DNA of 16,487 nucleotides, from positions 1 to 16,487 of the forward strand of contig JAEYYL010000199.1 of assembly GCA_023430825.1 (NCBI GenBank), given 5' to 3'. The DNA is from Verrucomicrobiota bacterium. GTDB lineage: Bacteria; Verrucomicrobiota; Verrucomicrobiia; Opitutales; Opitutaceae. Numbering within the stretch: the first letter of the stretch is position 1; each line of letters begins with the position of its first letter. The position numbers and the translations under genes were made by a program. Positions 6,603 through 13,873 of the stretch are shown here, piece by piece. The notes beneath the pieces were generated by a model that saw nothing but the letters and a program-made list of their open reading frames with translations, made no database searches and was not told where the DNA came from.

Positions 6603-7223
6603 ATGAGCACTCGCATCAAAATCGTTTTCTACAGTCTTTACGGTCACGTTTATCGTCTCGCCGAAGCCATCGCGGCCGGCGCGCGCGAGGTGCCCGGCAC
6701 CGAGGTCGAACTCCTGCAAGTCGCCGAAACGCTTCCGCGCGAGGTGCTGGAAAAGATGGGCGCGGTCGACGCGAAGGCGGCGTTCGCTCACGTGCCCGTC
6801 GCCGACCCGAAGAAGCTGGCCGAGGCCGACGCGATTCTCTTCGGCAGCGGCACGCGCTTCGGCAGCGCGACCGCGCAGATGCAGGCGTTCTTCGACGCGA
6901 CCGGCGGACACTGGAACAGCGGCGCGCTCGTCGGCAAAGCCGGCGGCGTGTTCACCTCGTCGGCGAGCCAGCACGGCGGCCAGGAGACGACCTTGATCAG
7001 CATGCAGACGTTTCTGTTTCATCAGGGCATGGTTGTCGTCGGCGTCCCGTATGCCGCGCAGGAATTGCTCAACATGAAGGAAATCACCGGCGGCACGCCC
7101 TATGGCGCGACCACCATCACGGACGCGCAAGGCCAGCGGCTGCCCAGCGAAAACGAACTCGCCATCGCGCGCTTCCAAGGCCGGCACACCGCGCAAATCG
7201 CCGCGAAACTCGCGCGCGCCTGA
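6603..7223 (+). CDS. wrbA: WrbA-like NAD(P)H:quinone oxidoreductase
   Basis: FMN-dependent quinone reductase of the WrbA flavodoxin-like family, carrying out two-electron reduction of quinones and so avoiding semiquinone radicals. Cytoplasmic, 206 aa, normal length. Motifs: FMN phosphate loop YSLYGHVYRLAEAI (10-23), then ADAILFGSGTRFGSATAQMQ, ATGGHWNSGALVGKAGGVFT and SASQHGGQETTLISM, the standard WrbA core. C-terminal PYGATTITDAQGQRLPSENE also matches the family. It is the last gene of the presumed LysR-controlled unit, 75 bp after the dioxygenase. Its leader has no G in the last 26 nt (6577-6602), so there is no SD. It is convergent with the LapA-like gene. Confidence 0.93.
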   Translation: MSTRIKIVFYSLYGHVYRLAEAIAAGAREVPGTEVELLQVAETLPREVLEKMGAVDAKAAFAHVPVADPKKLAEADAILFGSGTRFGSATAQMQAFFDATGGHWNSGALVGKAGGVFTSSASQHGGQETTLISMQTFLFHQGMVVVGVPYAAQELLNMKEITGGTPYGATTITDAQGQRLPSENELAIARFQGRHTAQIAAKLARA

Positions 7224-7246
7224 TCCAGATAAACTGACGCTCGAAC

Positions 7247-7285
7247 CGCGGCGCCCTCGCCGCGCTTTGCTCAATCGCGGGGGCG
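7247..7285. repeat. Degenerate copy of a GC-rich inverted repeat
   Basis: The 18 bases CGCGGCGCCCTCGCCGCG at 7247-7264 are identical to 12534-12551 within the 25-bp inverted repeat behind the sulfatase gene. What follows also aligns with gaps: GCTC, AA, CGCGG and GGGCG occur in the same order as in the other copy. Here the right arm is eroded, so the dyad is imperfect. It lies between the convergent wrbA and lapA-like genes and supplies the last two codons and stop of the latter (7271-7279). It probably belongs to a small dispersed repeat family placed at gene 3' ends. Confidence 0.6.
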
Positions 7286-7597
7286 AAAATCCTCGCGATC
7301 GGACTCAGGAAAGGACTTCGGGGGCGGCACCGGTTGCCCGGTAAACGCCGGAGCAGACTTGTCCTGCGGCGAGACGGCGATCGTCTCGCTGCGCTCCTTG
7401 CGCGCCGGTCGGCGCGAGAAAGCGCCGACCGCGAGTCCGACCACCGCACCGAGCAACGCCGCGATCTGGATCACGAGCGCCGCGGACATCGTGACTTCCC
7501 ACCGTAGAAAACGAACCGTGACCGCGTCGGCGTTCTGCACGCTGAAGATCGCGACGACCACGAGAAGGAGGATGACGAAGATCCAGGAGAGTTTCAT
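7271..7597 (-). CDS. LapA/DUF1049-family inner membrane protein
   Basis: Small membrane protein (108 aa) of the LapA/DUF1049 family, whose E. coli members (LapA) work with LapB in lipopolysaccharide assembly control. The first helix is MKLSWIFVILLLVVVAIFSV, followed by the family signature QNADAVTVRFLRW (21-33) and a second helix at about 38-61 (SAALVIQIAALLGAVVGLAV). A basic stop-transfer segment (SRRPARKERSE) leads to a Pro-rich cytoplasmic tail. No LapB-like TPR gene is visible next to it. The leader lacks a clear SD. Convergent with wrbA; its 3' end lies inside a repeat copy. Confidence 0.85.
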   Translation of the reverse strand: MKLSWIFVILLLVVVAIFSVQNADAVTVRFLRWEVTMSAALVIQIAALLGAVVGLAVGAFSRRPARKERSETIAVSPQDKSAPAFTGQPVPPPKSFPESDREDFRPRD

Positions 7598-8227
7598 GAG
7601 AACGTGGGGCTGAGGCTGCCGATCCCCGCCACCATGGCCGTTCGGGCGGCTGACGCCCAGCTTCTTCGCCTCCCTTGACCCGAGAACACGCGGTCAGCGC
7701 CGCACCCCCCGCACCGCCGGCGTCGTGCGCGGCGCGATGACCGGGCGGGGCTTCCGATGCGACAACGCCGTTTGCCGCAAGCGGAGGACGGCGCCGCGAT
7801 GGCGGACGTGGAGCTTGGTTCGGGCTTCGTTGCGCATGACAAGATAGCGAAACGCGGCGCAGACGTGCGTGAGCGAACGCACCGCGGCCCCGCTCTGCGC
7901 CGCGTTTCACTTCGCGCACGGTCCGCGTTACCCGCCCCCCTGCGCAAGAGCCCGCAACTGACGCTTCTGTCAGCTCGATGTCGTCCGCCTCCTTTCCGCG
8001 GAACAACCCCGTCGGCCGGACCTCGCCGGGATAACGTTCCCTACCAAAGAGATGAAAATGAAATACCGCGCTCCGTTTCGTCGCGGGCGGTTCAACCAGA
8101 TGATGCCCGGTGTAATCGACCCCGGGGCCGAACGGCGGCTCTGTTGCCCCCAACCGCCCGATCCTTCTCGATAAACCCGTCCGCGTCCGACGGCCTGCTC
8201 CCTTCCACGGCTAACCCCGAATTCCCC
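7598..8227. other. Long intergenic region upstream of the sulfatase maturase
   Basis: About 630 bp separate the divergent lapA-like and maturase genes. The plus frame of the maturase is open back to 7757, but the extra 157 residues are Arg/Pro-rich and look non-coding. A GTG-started 62-codon frame on the minus strand (7694-7882) and a 40-codon ATG frame on the plus strand (8052-8174, MKMKYRAPFRRGRFNQMM...) are the only small ORFs I would look at again. Neither has a recognisable product or good SD. Bases near 8030-8075 (ATAACG... GATGAAAATGAAATACC) are unusually AT-rich for this window and could hold the maturase promoter. Confidence 0.4.
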
Positions 8228-9490
8228 ATGCTCGCGCGCGCGCCCTTCCATTTGATGACGAAGCCGATGGGCTCGAAATGTAATCTGGATTGCACCTACT
8301 GTTTTTACCTGGAGAAGGAGCAGCTTTATCCGGACAGCGCCGGCTTCCGCATGAAACCGGACGTGCTCGAAACCTACATCCGCGACTACATCTCCGCGCA
8401 GCCGGGCGCCGTTGTGAACTTCGCCTGGCAGGGCGGCGAACCCACGCTCGCGGGCGTGGAATTTTTTCGCACCGCGGTCGCGCTGCAGCAGCGCTACGCC
8501 GACGGCCGCACGATCGAAAACGCGTTCCAGACCAACGGCACCCTGCTCGACGACGAATGGGGCGCATTTCTCGCGGAGAACCGTTTTCTCGTCGGCTTGA
8601 GCGTCGACGGCCCGGCGCAGCTCCACGACGCCTACCGCGTGGACCGCGGCGGACGACCGACATTTGCCCAGGTCATGCGCGGCCTCGAGGTGCTGGAGCG
8701 GCATCGCGTCGAGTTCAACACGCTCACCACCGTCCATCGGAAAAACGCCCGGCACGCGCTCGAGGTTTACCGCTTCCTGCGCGCGCTCGGTTCGACCTAT
8801 CTCCAGTTCATTCCCATCGTCGAGCGCAACGCCGCCGAGACCGACGACTCCGGTCGTTGGCTCGCTCCGCCGCCGGACCACGACGACGCCTCCGGGCTCG
8901 ACGCGCAGGTCACGGAATGGAGCGTGCGACCGGCCGACTTCGGCCAGTTCCTCTGCACGATCTTCGACGAATGGGTGCGGCGCGACATCGGCCGGATCTT
9001 CGTGCAACAGTTCGATGCCGCGCTCGCCAACTGGCTCGGCCAGCCCGCCGGCGTGTGCGTCTTTTCCGCCGACTGCGGTCGCGCGCTCGCCGTCGAACAC
9101 AGCGGCGACGTTTACCGTTGCGATCACTACGTCTATCCCCGCTACCAGCTCGGCAACCTGATGAACCAGTCGCTCGCCGCGATGGTGGATTCGCCGGCGC
9201 AGGAGGCGTTCGGCGCCGCGAAATCCGCCACGCTCCCGCGCACCTGCCGCGAGTGCGCCGTGCGTTTCGCGTGCCACGGCGAGTGCCCGAAACACCGTTT
9301 TCTGCGCACCCCCCACGGCGAGCCCGGCCTCAATTATCTCTGCGCCGGCTACAAGAAATTCTTCACCCACATTGCTCCGGCGATGACCACGATGGCCGCG
9401 CTCTTCCGCAACGCCCGCCCGCCCGCCGATCTCATGCAGCTGCCCCGCGCCCAGTGGCTGCCCGCGTCCTATCCCCGCGGCGCTGCGTGA
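8228..9490 (+). CDS. Anaerobic sulfatase-maturating enzyme (radical SAM, SPASM type)
   Basis: Radical SAM enzyme (420 aa) that oxidises the active-site Cys or Ser of sulfatases to formylglycine without oxygen. Seen: CNLDCTYC (18-25) giving C18/C22/C25 for the SAM-binding cluster, FAWQGGEPTL (65-74), and TNGTLLDDEW (102-111). Eight further cysteines (C277, C283, C298, C340, C343, C349, C353, C372) match in order, and nearly all in spacing, the two auxiliary 4Fe-4S clusters of characterised anSMEs. D299 directly after C298 matches the proposed catalytic base. The start at 8228 (MLARAPFHLMTKPMG) fits known homologues; it has no SD. Its natural client is the CVPSR sulfatase two genes away. Its 3' end overlaps the convergent transporter gene by 22 bp. 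Confidence 0.95.
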   Translation: MLARAPFHLMTKPMGSKCNLDCTYCFYLEKEQLYPDSAGFRMKPDVLETYIRDYISAQPGAVVNFAWQGGEPTLAGVEFFRTAVALQQRYADGRTIENAFQTNGTLLDDEWGAFLAENRFLVGLSVDGPAQLHDAYRVDRGGRPTFAQVMRGLEVLERHRVEFNTLTTVHRKNARHALEVYRFLRALGSTYLQFIPIVERNAAETDDSGRWLAPPPDHDDASGLDAQVTEWSVRPADFGQFLCTIFDEWVRRDIGRIFVQQFDAALANWLGQPAGVCVFSADCGRALAVEHSGDVYRCDHYVYPRYQLGNLMNQSLAAMVDSPAQEAFGAAKSATLPRTCRECAVRFACHGECPKHRFLRTPHGEPGLNYLCAGYKKFFTHIAPAMTTMAALFRNARPPADLMQLPRAQWLPASYPRGAA

Positions 9491-10812
9491 ATCCGCCGCA
9501 CGCGCCCGGTGCGGTCCCAGCGCGCGAACAGCGCGAGGTAGCCGAAACCCGCGATCCCCATCACGAACAGGTAGTGATAAGCGGCCATGTAATTGTAGTG
9601 GCCTTCCGGCAGCGCGTAGAGCCAGCGTGAGCTGAACGCAATCCACTGCCCCATGACGTTCGCCTGGATGAAATTCGCCAGCCCGAACACGATGCCCATG
9701 CCGCACGACAGCGCGCCCAGCCGGTTGCTGTTCACGTAGTCGAAGATCAGCGGCACCGCCGCGACGGCGACAAAGCTGGCAACCGCACCGCGGATCAACC
9801 CCATCCCCACCACCGCGACAAACGGCGGCACGCCACCCGGCGCCACATACTCGGCATAGACGTAGAACACGCCTTTCAACCCGAGCACCACGCACAGCCC
9901 GGCCTGCAGCGCCACGAGCCGGTCCACCCGGTCCGAAATCACCCCCGCAACCGGCACCACCGCCAGCGTCGCGATCACACCGTAGCTGAGCGCCTCGCCG
10001 TATTCGGTTTTGGAATACCCCCACTGCTCCGTGATGAGCAGCGCCTCGAACTGCTCGAGCCCGATCCACATGTTGACCATCACGAACGCCAGCCCGAACA
10101 GCGGCAGCAGGTCGCGTGTGAACAGCCCCCTGAACATCGCCCGCACCGGCACATCCCGAAAACGCAGCGCCTCCGCACCCGGCGGTCGAATCTCCTCCAC
10201 GCCGCCCCAGATCAGCAGGCCCACGCCCAGAATCACCACCGCATGCAGCGTGTAGATCACCGTCTCGCCCGTCAGCGTCGCGCCGCCCGGCCACGCGTAG
10301 CGTTCGTCGAACTGGCCGACCAGCAGATAGAGAAAACACACCGACGCTCCCGCCATGAACCACTGCCGGATGGCTCCGGCCCGCCCGCGCTGCGCATTGG
10401 GAATCACCTCCATCGTCAACGGCTCGAGCGTCGTCGTGCAGTCGAACAGCGCCTGATACGCGAAGACGAGCACCGCGAGCGTCCAGAACGTCGCCGCATG
10501 CGGGATGCACAGCGCCGCCAGCCCCGCCCCGATGCAGCCGAGGATCATGAACGGCCGCCGCCGCCCCCAGCGCGTCCAGACGCGATCGCTGATCAGCGAG
10601 ATGAGCGAACCCACCAGCAGCCCACAGCCGAAATTGAGGCTGCCGACGAAACCGATGATGCGCGGGTCGTCGGTGAACTTCCGCAGGCTGAACGCGATCG
10701 CCGAACGGCTGACCTCCGTGTGCAGGCTATACATGAACCACGGCGCCAGGATGACGGCCACCGCCCACCAGGAGACCCTGGGTTGTTGGGTGAGAATCTT
10801 GGGGAAACGCAT
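9469..10812 (-). CDS. MFS transporter, GPH/SLC45-like sugar:cation type
   Basis: Twelve-helix major facilitator protein of 447 aa. The loop between helices 2 and 3 reads DRVWTRWGRRRPFMILG (76-92), the hallmark of the GPH/SLC45 sugar symporter branch (DRxRTRWGRRRPF). TMEVIPNAQRGRAGAIRQW after helix 4, and a second-half loop SDRVDR near residue 292, are also typical. It begins 190 bp from the divergent sulfatase and ends inside the last codons of the maturase gene. By position it should import the sulfatase substrate, probably a sulfated sugar or glycoside; this is inference. Leader GGCGAGACC lies too far from the ATG to be a convincing SD. Confidence 0.9.
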   Translation of the reverse strand: MRFPKILTQQPRVSWWAVAVILAPWFMYSLHTEVSRSAIAFSLRKFTDDPRIIGFVGSLNFGCGLLVGSLISLISDRVWTRWGRRRPFMILGCIGAGLAALCIPHAATFWTLAVLVFAYQALFDCTTTLEPLTMEVIPNAQRGRAGAIRQWFMAGASVCFLYLLVGQFDERYAWPGGATLTGETVIYTLHAVVILGVGLLIWGGVEEIRPPGAEALRFRDVPVRAMFRGLFTRDLLPLFGLAFVMVNMWIGLEQFEALLITEQWGYSKTEYGEALSYGVIATLAVVPVAGVISDRVDRLVALQAGLCVVLGLKGVFYVYAEYVAPGGVPPFVAVVGMGLIRGAVASFVAVAAVPLIFDYVNSNRLGALSCGMGIVFGLANFIQANVMGQWIAFSSRWLYALPEGHYNYMAAYHYLFVMGIAGFGYLALFARWDRTGRVRRIHAAPRG

Positions 10813-11002
10813 GGCACGCGAGGTCTCGCCGGGCCACGCGAACCGCCACGCCGGCAGGCCGCAGACGATTGAGCAAGCCGCTACTCGCTCAAGCAGATGA
10901 GTGCCCGCCGCCTCACCCCACGCGTCGCACCTTCATCTGGATGAGACCCAGAACGTTTGTTGCCGCCAAATCGGCGGCCTACTCCTCCCGCCCCCACACC
11001 CC
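10813..11002. promoter_or_regulatory. Divergent promoter region of transporter and sulfatase genes
   Basis: This 190-bp gap should carry both promoters of the divergent pair. It contains the dyad at 10869-10892. Plus-strand bases just before the sulfatase ATG are C-rich (no G from 10991 to 11002), so the sulfatase has no SD. No confident -35/-10 boxes could be assigned on either strand. Confidence 0.5.
10869..10892. promoter_or_regulatory. 24-bp dyad, candidate operator
   Basis: TTGAGCAAG at 10869-10877 and CTCGCTCAA at 10884-10892 form an inverted repeat with 8 of 9 arm positions matching, around the 6-bp centre CCGCTA. The outer six pairs (TTGAGC/GCTCAA) are perfect. Centre-to-centre arm spacing is about one and a half helical turns. 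The site is 57 bp from the transporter start and 110 bp from the sulfatase start, suitable for a dimeric regulator that controls both. No regulator gene lies nearby, so the protein is unknown. Confidence 0.45.
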
Positions 11003-12514
11003 ATGTCGCCCCGGACTCCATCGCCAAACCTGCTCGTCATTCTTACCGACCAGCAGCGTTTCGATTCGCCGTCCGCGCACGGCGGTGTCGCCCGCACCCC
11101 GCACACGGACGCGCTGGCCGCCACCGGCGCCGACCTGCGCCGGCACTACGCCCAGTCTCCCGTGTGCGTGCCGTCCCGCAGCACCCTGTTCACCGGGCGC
11201 TACCCCAGCGCGCACGGAGTCATGGAGAATTTCGTTCGCATCGGCGGAAACGAAACACATCTGTTCAAGGTCCTCCAGAAGGCCGGTTACCGGCTGGCTT
11301 ACCACGGGAAGAACCATCTTCTGCCACCGGCGGAAATGTCGGCCAACTTGGACGAGTTTTCCGAACCCGAGTTCAACGACGGCGGCGATCCTCGCCGCGC
11401 AGCCTATATCGCTCTCGAGCGCGAGTCGCTCGCCCGGCTGTCGACGCACGGCAGTTTCGCGTCCGCGATGTTTCACGATTTTCCGGACGAGGTGACCACG
11501 ACCGGCGTAATCGCCGACAAGGTCCGCGCCACACTCGACCGCGCCCCGACCGACCGACCGTGGTGCACCGTCGCTTCCTTTTACGATCCGCACGTGCCGC
11601 ACCTGGCGCCGCGCCGCTTTGCCGAACGCCATCCCGCCGTCGCCATGTCGTTGCCCGCGCTGCCCGCCGGTGATCTTTTCGCCGGCAAACCCCGCCGCCT
11701 GCGCATCAAACATCAGGCCCAGGGAGCCGATCGCGCCACCGAAGCCGACAAGCGTCACTACCTCTCCGTTTACGCGAGCATGGCGGCGTTCGTCGACGAA
11801 CAGATCGGCCGCATTCTCTCCGCGTTGCGCGACCGTCCCGACGCCGATCGCACCATCGTGGTGTTCACCTCGGACCACGGCGACTTCTGCTGGCATCACG
11901 GACTCTGCAAAAAAGACCTCGTGCTCTATGAAGACCTGCTGCACGTGCCGGCGGTGATCCACTGGCCCGCCGCCGTGGCGCCGCGGATCGTCGACCACGC
12001 CTTCACCGAACATGCGGACCTGATGCCGACGTTGCTCGACCTCGCGGGTCTGCCTGTGCCGCCGGGCTGCCAGGGCCGCTCCTTCGCGCCGCTGCTGCGC
12101 GGCGAAAGCATGGCGCTCCGCAACGCCACGTATGCCGAGGTCTGTTTCCCCTGGATGCGTAATCCGTTCTCCGATTACGCCGCGTTTCGCGCCGCATGGG
12201 AAAACGCCGAACGGTCGCCCACCGCGGAGCGTCGCGGCGCCAACTACAACGTGCCGGGCGACCACACGCGAGCCGTGCGCACCGCCGAATGGAGTTACCT
12301 GTGGTATGGCGACGGTTTCGAAGAGTTGTATCATCTCGAGCACGACGCCGACGAGTGGCACAACCTCGCCACAGATCCCGCTCACGCGGAAACGCTCGCC
12401 GCCATGCGCACGCTGCTCCGCGAAAAGGAGGCGCAGGCCCGGGAATCGCGCAGCCCCGCGAGCATCGCCGCCGCCGCCGCGGAGTATCCCGACTGGATTT
12501 CAGCCCCGTCTTAG
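11003..12514 (+). CDS. Cys-type sulfatase, probably cytoplasmic
   Basis: Type I formylglycine sulfatase (503 aa) that hydrolyses a sulfate ester. LLVILTDQQRFD (10-21) gives the first metal ligand (D16). VCVPSRSTLFTGRYPSAHG (54-72) is the Cys-type signature CxPSR, with C55 the residue converted to formylglycine and R59 stabilising it. YHGKNH (100-105) and TSDHGDFCWHHGLCKKD (289-305) supply further calcium- and sulfate-binding residues (D291, H292, a lysine near 303). No signal peptide is present from the ATG at 11003, and the open frame upstream to 10901 adds none. It is therefore probably cytoplasmic. The adjacent transporter and maturase complete a compact utilisation locus. Substrate class cannot be assigned by eye. 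No SD. Confidence 0.95.
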   Translation: MSPRTPSPNLLVILTDQQRFDSPSAHGGVARTPHTDALAATGADLRRHYAQSPVCVPSRSTLFTGRYPSAHGVMENFVRIGGNETHLFKVLQKAGYRLAYHGKNHLLPPAEMSANLDEFSEPEFNDGGDPRRAAYIALERESLARLSTHGSFASAMFHDFPDEVTTTGVIADKVRATLDRAPTDRPWCTVASFYDPHVPHLAPRRFAERHPAVAMSLPALPAGDLFAGKPRRLRIKHQAQGADRATEADKRHYLSVYASMAAFVDEQIGRILSALRDRPDADRTIVVFTSDHGDFCWHHGLCKKDLVLYEDLLHVPAVIHWPAAVAPRIVDHAFTEHADLMPTLLDLAGLPVPPGCQGRSFAPLLRGESMALRNATYAEVCFPWMRNPFSDYAAFRAAWENAERSPTAERRGANYNVPGDHTRAVRTAEWSYLWYGDGFEELYHLEHDADEWHNLATDPAHAETLAAMRTLLREKEAQARESRSPASIAAAAAEYPDWISAPS

Positions 12515-12526
12515 TCTGCACCGTTC

Positions 12527-12590
12527 ATGGAGTCGCGGCGCCCTCGCCGCGCATCGCTCGTCAAACGCGGCGAGGGCGCCGCGACTCCAT
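12527..12590. repeat. 25-bp perfect inverted repeat after sulfatase gene
   Basis: Arms 12527-12551 and 12566-12590 are perfect reverse complements (ATGGAGTCGCGG...), with a 14-nt loop (CATCGCTCGTCAAA). GTTC before the left arm and GAAC after the right arm could extend the stem past a one-base bulge. It begins 12 bp after the sulfatase stop. No T-tract follows, but transcripts would fold into a very stable hairpin, so termination or 3' end protection is likely. A degenerate relative lies at 7247-7285, also just behind a gene, pointing to a dispersed family. Confidence 0.8.
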
Positions 12591-12734
12591 CGAACGAAGG
12601 TTCCGTCGTTTCAGTCGGCGCGTGATTGATACGGCCCCGTGTCGCTCGTCGTCCGACCAAAGCCGCCGACGACACCGGCGCGCACTCCGCGCTCGTCACC
12701 ACGCGCCTCGGCGCTCCATGCTCGATCCACCCCC
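12591..12734. other. Leader region of the glyoxylate aminotransferase gene
   Basis: About 145 bp between the inverted repeat and the aminotransferase ATG. The aminotransferase frame is open back to 12639, but the extra residues look unrelated to the family. The last 10 bases before the ATG contain no G, so no SD is present. It must hold the promoter of the glyoxylate/glycolate genes if the hairpin terminates sulfatase transcription, but I see no clear boxes. Confidence 0.4.
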
Positions 12735-13862
12735 ATGGACGCCCACCCCGCTTCCGCTTTCATTCCGGCCGAACGCATTCTCATGGGCCCCGGCCCGAGT
12801 CCCGTGCCTCAACGCGTCCTGCGCGCACTCGCCGCGCCGACCCTCGGTCATCTCGACCCGCAATACCTCGCGATCATGGACCGCACGTGCGCGATGCTGC
12901 GCGACGTGTTTCGCACGAAAAATTCCCTCACGTTTCCCGTCAGCGGCACGGGCATGGCCGGCATGGAATGCATCGCGGTCAACCTCCTCGAACCCGGCGA
13001 CGAAGCGATCGTCGGCGTCAACGGCGTGTTCGGCACGCGGATGAAGGACGTGATGGAACGCTGCGGCGCGAAGGTTCACGCCGTCGAAGCCCCCTGGGGC
13101 GACATCATCTCGCTCGAACAGGTGCAAGCCGCCCTCGATGCCAATCCCAAGGTGAAACTCGTCGCGATCGTCCACGCCGAGACCAGCACCGGCGCGCACC
13201 AGCCGCTCGAGGGTTTCGCCGAACTCGTGCACGCCCGCGGCGCATTGCTCGTGGTCGACGCGGTGACGAGTCTCGGCGGACACGAGTTGCGCGTCGACGA
13301 CTGGGGCATCGACGCCATCTACAGCGGCACGCAGAAATGCCTCTCCTGCCCGCCCGGCCTCGCGCCCGTCAGCTTCAGCGCACGCGCGCTCGCCGCGATG
13401 GACGCGCGCAAAACCAAGGTGCAGTCCTGGTATCTCGACGTCTCGATGCTCCGCAAATATTACACGGGCGGCGGTGGCGGCGGACGCGTTTACCATCACA
13501 CCGCGCCGATCAACATGACGTATGCCTTGCACGAGGCGTTGACCATCGTGCTCGAGGAAGGCCTCGATGCCCGCGTCGAGCGTCACGCGCAAGCGCATCG
13601 CCGGCTCCGCGCGGGTGTCGAAGCGCTCGGCCTTTCGTATATTCCTAAACGTTCGCTCCACTCGCTCAACTGCGTCGCCGTGCCCGCGGGAGTCGACGAT
13701 GCGAACGTGCGGCGGCGGCTGCTCGAAGACTACGGCATCGAGATCGGCTCCGGCCTCGGCCCGATGGCCGGCAAGGCGTGGCGCATCGGCCTGATGGGCC
13801 ACGGCGCCACTACGCGCAACGTCGACCTCCTGCTCGCCGCCCTGCGGACAGCGATGGGCTGA
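12735..13862 (+). CDS. Alanine/serine-glyoxylate aminotransferase (class V, PLP)
   Basis: PLP-dependent class V aminotransferase (375 aa) that turns glyoxylate into glycine using alanine or serine as amino donor. Landmarks: MGPGPSPVPQRVLRALAAPT (17-36), GHLDPQY (38-44), VSGTGMAGME (69-78), cofactor aspartate in VVDAVTSLGG (173-182) and Schiff-base lysine K201 in YSGTQKCLSCPPG (196-208). Also seen are YHHTAPI and a C-terminal GSGLGPMAGKAWRIGLMGH with the carboxylate-binding arginine. An odd glycine run (TGGGGGGRVYHH) sits where relatives usually have a shorter loop before YHHTAPI. The 11-bp spacing to the glcD-like gene indicates an operon in which glycolate oxidation supplies glyoxylate. Related purine-catabolic aminotransferases are a less likely alternative given the neighbours. 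Confidence 0.92.
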   Translation: MDAHPASAFIPAERILMGPGPSPVPQRVLRALAAPTLGHLDPQYLAIMDRTCAMLRDVFRTKNSLTFPVSGTGMAGMECIAVNLLEPGDEAIVGVNGVFGTRMKDVMERCGAKVHAVEAPWGDIISLEQVQAALDANPKVKLVAIVHAETSTGAHQPLEGFAELVHARGALLVVDAVTSLGGHELRVDDWGIDAIYSGTQKCLSCPPGLAPVSFSARALAAMDARKTKVQSWYLDVSMLRKYYTGGGGGGRVYHHTAPINMTYALHEALTIVLEEGLDARVERHAQAHRRLRAGVEALGLSYIPKRSLHSLNCVAVPAGVDDANVRRRLLEDYGIEIGSGLGPMAGKAWRIGLMGHGATTRNVDLLLAALRTAMG

Positions 13863-13873
13863 CGCCGCCACGC

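Noticed and set aside
8052..8174. A 40-codon ORF (MKMKYRAPF...) in the leader of the maturase
   Set aside because: It has a slightly AT-richer start and a plausible N-terminus, but no SD, no recognisable motif and a Pro/Arg-rich end. Kept only as a mention in the intergenic entry.
7970..10510. An 846-codon open frame on the minus strand across the maturase gene
   Set aside because: It is antisense to an unmistakable radical SAM gene and covers part of the transporter in another frame. Its composition is Arg/Gly/Ala-dominated with no family motif. Such frames arise from high GC with few stop codons.
10979..12385. A 468-codon open frame antisense to the sulfatase
   Set aside because: The sulfatase has all catalytic motifs, and the antisense product has no recognisable domain; a GC-driven shadow.
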